From Candidatus Nealsoniibacteriota bacterium (GTDB lineage Bacteria; Patescibacteriota; Minisyncoccia; Minisyncoccales; MHMH01): 9,058 nucleotides of DNA. The stretch covers positions 1-9,058 of the forward strand of contig JAUYKD010000010.1 of the NCBI GenBank assembly GCA_030700195.1, given 5' to 3'. Under the pieces are notes generated by a model. The model had not been told where the DNA came from, ran no database searches, and saw only the letters and a program-made list of their open reading frames with translations. The translations under genes were made by a program, and so were the position numbers. Below, piece after piece: positions 5,913 to 9,058 of this stretch (the first letter of the stretch is position 1; every line of letters begins with the position of its first letter).

Positions 5913-5936
5913 GATAATGTTTTTTTGTGGTACAAT
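5911..5936 (+). promoter_or_regulatory. extended -10 promoter of cassette copy 1
   Basis: TGG-TACAAT (5928-5936) is an extended -10 element. The best -35 (TTGATA, 5911-5916) is only 14 bp away, too close for a standard promoter, so the extended -10 probably carries most of the activity. Only 10 nt separate the -10 from the ATG at 5947, so the mRNA should have a 5' leader of about 3 nt. The 18 bases TTTTTTGTGGTACAATAA (5921-5938) recur exactly at 8001-8018. Confidence 0.65.
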
Positions 5937-5946
5937 AATATAATAT

Positions 5947-6210
5947 ATGACAAAAAGAGATGTTTTCCTTCTTATCGTTGTGCTGGCAGTTTTGATTGCT
6001 TTAGCTATGGTCATTGATTTTTTTAATAAACCAGAAGAAGAAATTAAATCAGAAGAAAAAACAATGGAAGAAATTTTACAAAGTTTGACCGCACCTCCGG
6101 AGGGGGAAGGAACCGAAGTTTCGGCACAAATTCTTAAGTCATTAAGCGCCCCCGAGAAAGGCGAAGTTCCGTCGGAAGATATTTTAAAAAGTTTAACCGC
6201 TCCGCAATAA
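5947..6210 (+). CDS. small single-pass membrane protein with three SL(T/S)AP repeats, copy 1 (87 aa)
   Basis: I do not recognise a characterised family. A short charged start (MTKRD) is followed by one hydrophobic segment (about 7-24), the conserved IDFFNKP (23-29), then an acidic, probably disordered tail. The tail carries three spaced copies of an octapeptide-like motif: ILQSLTAP (43-50), ILKSLSAP (62-69) and ILKSLTAP (79-86), about 18 residues apart, the last ending one residue before the C-terminus. Such regular short motifs suggest a repeated docking site for a partner, which is inference. It is the first gene of a two-gene cassette, with the surface protein gene 39 nt downstream. It lacks a Shine-Dalgarno and is predicted to be translated from a near-leaderless mRNA. 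The paralogue at 8027-8299 shares the whole layout. Confidence 0.82.
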   Translation: MTKRDVFLLIVVLAVLIALAMVIDFFNKPEEEIKSEEKTMEEILQSLTAPPEGEGTEVSAQILKSLSAPEKGEVPSEDILKSLTAPQ

Positions 6211-6249
6211 AAATAAAGGTTAAATAAATTTAAAATAATAAAATATTTT

Positions 6250-6987
6250 ATGCAAAAACAAATTTCTCCTAAAATAATCGCCCTAACTTTTGGGATATTG
6301 GTTATTTCTTTTCTAGCCGCTTTTTACGTTGTCGCCTGGCAGGAGCCGACCCAGGCGCCGCCTGGAGGCAATGCGCTTCCTCCCTTGAACGCAGGCAATA
6401 TCGGTCAATCTAAGGAGGGGGGATTGATTCTTAACACCGGCGGAGCTGGCATCGGGCTCATTGTTGACGGGGGCAGTGTCGGCATCGGGACGACGGAGCC
6501 TGATGCCAAACTTGAAGTTGCGGGCAACATCATTGCTTCTGCGCCGACTGCAGATTCGCACGTAGCCACCAAAGGATATGTGGACGCCGCGTCAGGTTCT
6601 GCGTGCCCTACTAATTATGGAAATTTGTGCTTAAATGGCGGAGGGCTTCAATTTACTTACAGCGGCAAAACGCTGTATATTGATGCCTTTCCGAGGAAGC
6701 CGCATTATCCAACAATGGTATGGGCCGCTTGTGAGGGAATAGGCGCGAGGTTAGCTACTTTAGTCGAGTGGCAGGCGGCATGTTCTGCGTTAGGCGGTCC
6801 GTCGGGTAATGGACTGACTACCTTCGGCGCTGTGCTTCCTGGAAGGTATGAATATACTGCCACTCCGCAATACGCCGGTGGCACCCTCAGCACCTTCATG
6901 TTTGCCGGTAATGGTACTTGTACCGGAACGTACACCTCCCAGCAGGCCTACCCAAACAGCTACGATTGGCTTCGATGCATCCGCTAG
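6250..6987 (+). CDS. secreted or anchored surface protein with phage-fibre-like stalk and DUF1566/lectin-like C-terminus, copy 1
   Basis: 245 aa. Residues 8-29 form a signal or anchor segment with a possible signal peptidase site V-V-A before Trp30. Then comes a Pro/Gly-rich stretch (EPTQAPPGG, 32-40), the conserved QSKEGGLILNTGGA (53-66), and a GIGTTEPDAKLEVAGN repeat (78-93) of the kind seen in phage tail-fibre and bacterial fibre proteins. ATKGYVDAA (106-114), also typical of phage fibre proteins, follows. The C-terminal part (118-245) has six Cys (119, 127, 161, 178, 224, 243) and an ARLATLVEWQAAC segment. It ends in YDWLRCIR, recalling DUF1566 or C-type-lectin-like folds, which often bind ligands; this match is by motif only. 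Probably exported and displayed at the cell surface. It is the second gene of the cassette and its first ~90 residues match the protein at 8318. Confidence 0.8.
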   Translation: MQKQISPKIIALTFGILVISFLAAFYVVAWQEPTQAPPGGNALPPLNAGNIGQSKEGGLILNTGGAGIGLIVDGGSVGIGTTEPDAKLEVAGNIIASAPTADSHVATKGYVDAASGSACPTNYGNLCLNGGGLQFTYSGKTLYIDAFPRKPHYPTMVWAACEGIGARLATLVEWQAACSALGGPSGNGLTTFGAVLPGRYEYTATPQYAGGTLSTFMFAGNGTCTGTYTSQQAYPNSYDWLRCIR

Positions 6988-7253
6988 ACACGCATTTTTG
7001 AATTTTGAATTTCGAATTTAGAAATGGCTTATTAACTTTCTCAGCCTAAGATTTTTTCTGATTTTTCTTGCCCGAGGGTTGACCTTTGGTGGGTTTTAGA
7101 TTAAAGATTTAAGCTCCCTGCTTATTTTTATCGGTCAGTTTTTTCAGTATAATCGGATGGTTGATTGAAGGATAATAAAGCCGAATGTCAAAACGAAGAA
7201 AATAAGGAAGATTGTTTGTGTCTTTGGGCATGTATTGTTATTATAAAAATACG
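6988..7253. other. spacer between cassette copy 1 and the S26 peptidase gene
   Basis: 266 AT-rich bases without a convincing gene. It starts with three 7-bp tandem units containing GAATTT (7000-7020). No GC-stem terminator for the surface protein gene is visible. A -10 element lies at 7148-7153. A six-codon ATG frame (7185-7205) is too short to support. AAGGAAG at 7204-7210 could serve as a ribosome site for a GTG at 7218. Confidence 0.6.
7125..7153 (+). promoter_or_regulatory. possible promoter of the S26 peptidase gene
   Basis: A perfect -10 TATAAT (7148-7153) follows a poor -35 (TTTTTA, 7125-7130) by 17 bp. Transcription would start near 7160, giving a leader of about 60-95 nt depending on the start codon. 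Confidence 0.4.
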
Positions 7254-7850
7254 ATGGATAAAATGAAATTTTTAAGAATATTATTAATTATCCTAATTGT
7301 AATTGGAGGCGTATCGCTGGGGATAATTTTGTCTGAAAATGCAGAAAAGGCCGGAGAAGAAAAGGCAGACGTGTTTAGCCAGCTGGCGGATGAGCCTGAA
7401 GAATGTCAGGTTAAACCAGAAGAAAAAATTGTCCGGGGAGGTTCGTTAGACCCCCTGATTAAAGACGGAGAAATCGTCAAGGTTTTTTGGGGTTATTACG
7501 ATTGCAACGACATAAAGAGAGATGATGTGGTTCTTTATTCTTACGCCGGTAATGAGGCTCCTTTAATCAAGATTGTCAGAGGAGTGCCGGGAGATAAATT
7601 TAATCTTTGGCAAACAGACGGCGGCTGGCATATCTTGATCAACGGAGAAGTTTTAAAAAACTCCGAGGGCATTCCTTATCTGATATCCGGGAAAAGATAT
7701 GAGATGCTTTCTTTGTACGAAAAAGATTACGGCGGGATAATTCCAAAAGACGCTTATTTGATTATGGGAAATTTAGTTTCTGGCTCAATAGACAGCACCC
7801 GCTATGGATTGATTGACAAAAGTGACATCTTGGGGAAAGTTGAGTATTAA
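7254..7850 (+). CDS. signal peptidase I-like serine protease (S26 family)
   Basis: S26 enzymes cleave signal peptides on the outer face of the membrane with a Ser-Lys dyad. Numbered from the ATG at 7254, this 198-aa protein has one N-terminal membrane segment (about 6-27), then VRGGSLDP (60-67) with Ser64 as the likely nucleophile, LIKIVRGVPGD (104-114) with Lys106 as the likely general base, and DSTRYGLIDKSDILGKV (180-196), matching the family's DSRYFG...G-V box. Leu replaces the usual Met after the Ser. It is compact, with one anchor only. The start is uncertain: TTG 7212, GTG 7218 (AAGGAAG ends 7 nt upstream) and ATG 7230 are in frame. I prefer 7254 because it gives a short basic N-region before the anchor. 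It lies between two copies of a surface-protein cassette, so those proteins are plausible substrates, which is inference. Confidence 0.85.
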   Translation: MDKMKFLRILLIILIVIGGVSLGIILSENAEKAGEEKADVFSQLADEPEECQVKPEEKIVRGGSLDPLIKDGEIVKVFWGYYDCNDIKRDDVVLYSYAGNEAPLIKIVRGVPGDKFNLWQTDGGWHILINGEVLKNSEGIPYLISGKRYEMLSLYEKDYGGIIPKDAYLIMGNLVSGSIDSTRYGLIDKSDILGKVEY

Positions 7851-7935
7851 TTAACTTAGGGAGAGGGGACGGTTCTCAAATCAACAGGGAATTTGGCTTT
7901 TTCAGAGCTTTTTGGAAAGGAGTTATTGTAGAGCA

Positions 7936-7974
7936 ATCGCAGAATAATCGCAGTTGAACTGCGATAACTGCGAT
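7936..7974. repeat. four-unit hairpin repeat after the S26 peptidase gene
   Basis: Two direct copies of ATCGCAG (7936-7942 and 7947-7953) are followed by two inverted copies CTGCGAT (7959-7965 and 7968-7974). The inner pair extends to a 9-bp stem ATCGCAGTT/AACTGCGAT around a single G. Either nested or alternative stems can form. A T-run (7988-7993) follows 13 nt later, so it may work as a weak terminator for the peptidase gene. Confidence 0.6.
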
Positions 7975-7991
7975 AATTTAATTGTTATTTT

Positions 7992-8016
7992 TTGACAAGA
8001 TTTTTTGTGGTACAAT
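7992..8016 (+). promoter_or_regulatory. extended -10 promoter of cassette copy 2
   Basis: TGG-TACAAT (8008-8016) is preceded by a perfect TTGACA (7992-7997) only 13 bp away. The spacing from the -10 to the ATG is exactly 10 nt, as in copy 1, again implying a leader of about 3 nt. Confidence 0.65.
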
Positions 8017-8026
8017 AAAAAAATAT

Positions 8027-8299
8027 ATGGCAAAAGAAGATATTTTACTTGTTGTCGTTGTGCTGGCAGTTTTAATTGCCTTGGCTTTGCTCATTGATTT
8101 TTTTAATAAACCGAAAGAAGAAATCCAGCCCGTAGTAAAAGAAAAAACAATGGAAGAAATCTTAAAAGGGCTGTCTGCCCCTCCAGCCAGCGAGAATCAG
8201 GAGGTTTTAGATGAAATACTTAAATCGTTATCAGCTCCAAAAGGAAGCGGTAAAGTTTCAGAAGAGGTTCTCCTAAAACTTTCCGCTCCAAAACAATAA
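8027..8299 (+). CDS. small single-pass membrane protein with three SL(S)AP repeats, copy 2 (90 aa)
   Basis: Paralogue of the protein at 5947. The start is the ATG at 8027; a TTG at 7982 in frame lies upstream of the -35 and -10 elements and so cannot be on the transcript. It has a short start (MAKED), a hydrophobic segment (about 6-24), IDFFNKP (23-29) and a charged tail with motifs ILKGLSAP (45-52), ILKSLSAP (64-71) and VLLKLSAP (81-88). VVLAVLIALA and IDFFNKP are unchanged between the copies, and TMEEIL is kept before the first motif. The linkers between motifs differ, so selection appears to hold the anchor and the motifs. The function is unknown. The surface protein gene begins 18 nt downstream. 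Confidence 0.82.
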   Translation: MAKEDILLVVVVLAVLIALALLIDFFNKPKEEIQPVVKEKTMEEILKGLSAPPASENQEVLDEILKSLSAPKGSGKVSEEVLLKLSAPKQ

Positions 8300-8317
8300 T
8301 TAACCAATATATTTATT

Positions 8318-9058
8318 ATGGCAAAACAAGTTTCTTCAAAATTAGTAGCTCTGACCTTCGGAGTTTTAGTGATTTCTCTGGCTATTGTTTTTTACGCCGT
8401 TGCCTGGACAGAGCCCAGTCAGTCGCCGCCCGGGGGAAATGTGTTTGCTCCTCTTAATATTGGCCCGACCGGCCAATCTAAAGAAGGCGGTTTGATTCTC
8501 AACACCGGCGGAGCCGCCGTCGGCCTTATTGTGGGCAATGGTAGTGTGGGGATTGGAATAACGGAGCCTGGATATAAATTGGATATTCAAGGTGGCCAGG
8601 TTAATGCTTCGGGCGGACTTTGTGTTGCTGGGGACTGCAAGCCATCCTGGGGCGGTACCTTAAGCAATATGGTTGTTTTTACAGCGAATGGCACCTATAT
8701 TACGCCGGCCGATGTTACTAAAATTCGTGTACGCATGGTCGGTGGCGGAGGAGGCGGAGGAGGGCAATACGTTAATGCCGGTGGTGGCGGCGGCGGCAGT
8801 ACCGCAGGTTATGGTTATGGCGGTATTAGCAGCGGTTGCGATATCAATATCAAAGGTGGTGCCGGCGGTTATGCCGGTTATGCCTCTTCTGGTAGTGGTT
8901 ACTCTTATGGCGGAAATGGTGGCTCAAGTATATTAGGTGGCGGCGGTAAGGGCGGCAGTGCGCCTCCATACCTGTGTCCTCCACCGGGGAGTGGCGGCAC
9001 GGGCGGTAACTATGGCGGCGGCGGTGGTGGTAGCTATCCCAGTGGTTTTTGCAGGGGC
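8318..9058 (+). CDS. surface protein with phage-fibre-like stalk and glycine-rich domain, copy 2 (cut by the right edge)
   Basis: The frame is open from the ATG at 8318 to the window end (247 codons, no stop). Residues 1-90 align without gaps with the protein at 6250: signal or anchor segment (8-29) with a possible A-V-A cleavage site before Trp30, EPSQSPPGG (32-40), QSKEGGLILNTGGA (53-66) and GIGITEPGYKLDI (78-90). The rest is unrelated to copy 1. CVAGDCKPSW (102-111) is followed by VVFTANGTYITPADVTKIRV (119-138) leading into a glycine-rich stretch (141-247) with runs of Gly broken by Tyr, Ser and Asn. This FTANGTY...P...V-G-G-G-G arrangement occurs in phage fibre and bacterial surface proteins. 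It is probably exported. The role is unknown; adhesion is a guess from type. There is no Shine-Dalgarno. Confidence 0.8.
   Translation, partial: MAKQVSSKLVALTFGVLVISLAIVFYAVAWTEPSQSPPGGNVFAPLNIGPTGQSKEGGLILNTGGAAVGLIVGNGSVGIGITEPGYKLDIQGGQVNASGGLCVAGDCKPSWGGTLSNMVVFTANGTYITPADVTKIRVRMVGGGGGGGGQYVNAGGGGGGSTAGYGYGGISSGCDINIKGGAGGYAGYASSGSGYSYGGNGGSSILGGGGKGGSAPPYLCPPPGSGGTGGNYGGGGGGSYPSGFCRG

Noticed and set aside
6840..6987. Diversity-generating retroelement variable region at the end of the copy 1 surface protein
   Set aside because: The lectin-like C-terminus and several AAC/TAC/AGC codons raised the idea, but no template repeat, reverse transcriptase or accessory gene is in the window.
7000..7020. 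GAATTT tandem units as a CRISPR-like or recombination site
   Set aside because: Three 7-bp AT-rich units without spacers are compatible with simple low-complexity sequence.
7982..8026. TTG start extending the second small membrane protein by 15 residues
   Set aside because: It lies upstream of the -35 and -10 elements, and the copy 1 protein aligns from the ATG at 8027.
8673..8936. 87-codon plus-strand ORF within the right-edge surface gene
   Set aside because: It is an out-of-frame shadow of the glycine-rich coding sequence; the Ala/Val-rich translation is what shifted GGN codons give.

Overview
The window looks like a piece of a Patescibacteria (candidate phyla radiation) chromosome, probably Parcubacteria-like. 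The basis is the AT-rich spacers, the cut-down trigger factor, the mostly absent Shine-Dalgarno sequences, and the small single-pass and phage-fibre-like surface proteins of a style I associate with that group. This is inference from style, as there is no rRNA gene in the window.

Left part (1-1031): a possible minus-strand gene runs off the left edge. A consensus sigma-70 promoter (147-175) reads into about 215 bases that have no convincing ORF but contain stacked hairpins and two intrinsic terminators, so this is a candidate non-coding RNA. A 61-codon minus-strand gene with its own promoter and a clear Shine-Dalgarno follows. Then comes a 280-base structured stretch ahead of nusA, including a 16-bp inverted repeat whose right arm covers the nusA start codon.

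Central part (1032-5912): a compact plus-strand housekeeping operon. It holds nusA (transcription elongation/termination factor), a membrane-integral pyrophosphatase with the K+-independent H+-pump signature, a trigger factor lacking the PPIase domain, and clpP. The gaps are 5 nt, a 1-nt overlap, and a 96-nt spacer holding a 79-bp imperfect palindrome. It ends in a strong GC-hairpin terminator.

Right part (5911-9058): a two-gene cassette present twice. Each copy has a small single-pass membrane protein (87 and 90 aa) with three copies of an (I/V)L-K-S-L-(S/T)-A-P motif. It is followed by a secreted or anchored surface protein with a near-identical first ~90 residues (signal/TM segment, then a phage-fibre-like GIGTTEP repeat) and an unrelated C-terminal part. 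Copy 1 ends in a Cys-containing, DUF1566/lectin-like domain. Copy 2 ends in a glycine-rich domain and is cut by the window edge. Both cassettes start from a near-identical extended -10 promoter placed so close to the ATG that the mRNAs should be leaderless or nearly so. An S26 signal-peptidase-like gene lies between the copies, and both surface proteins carry a V-x-A or A-x-A signal-peptidase site. The duplicated cassette is the most interesting candidate system here. The switch-like nusA leader and the candidate ncRNA come next.
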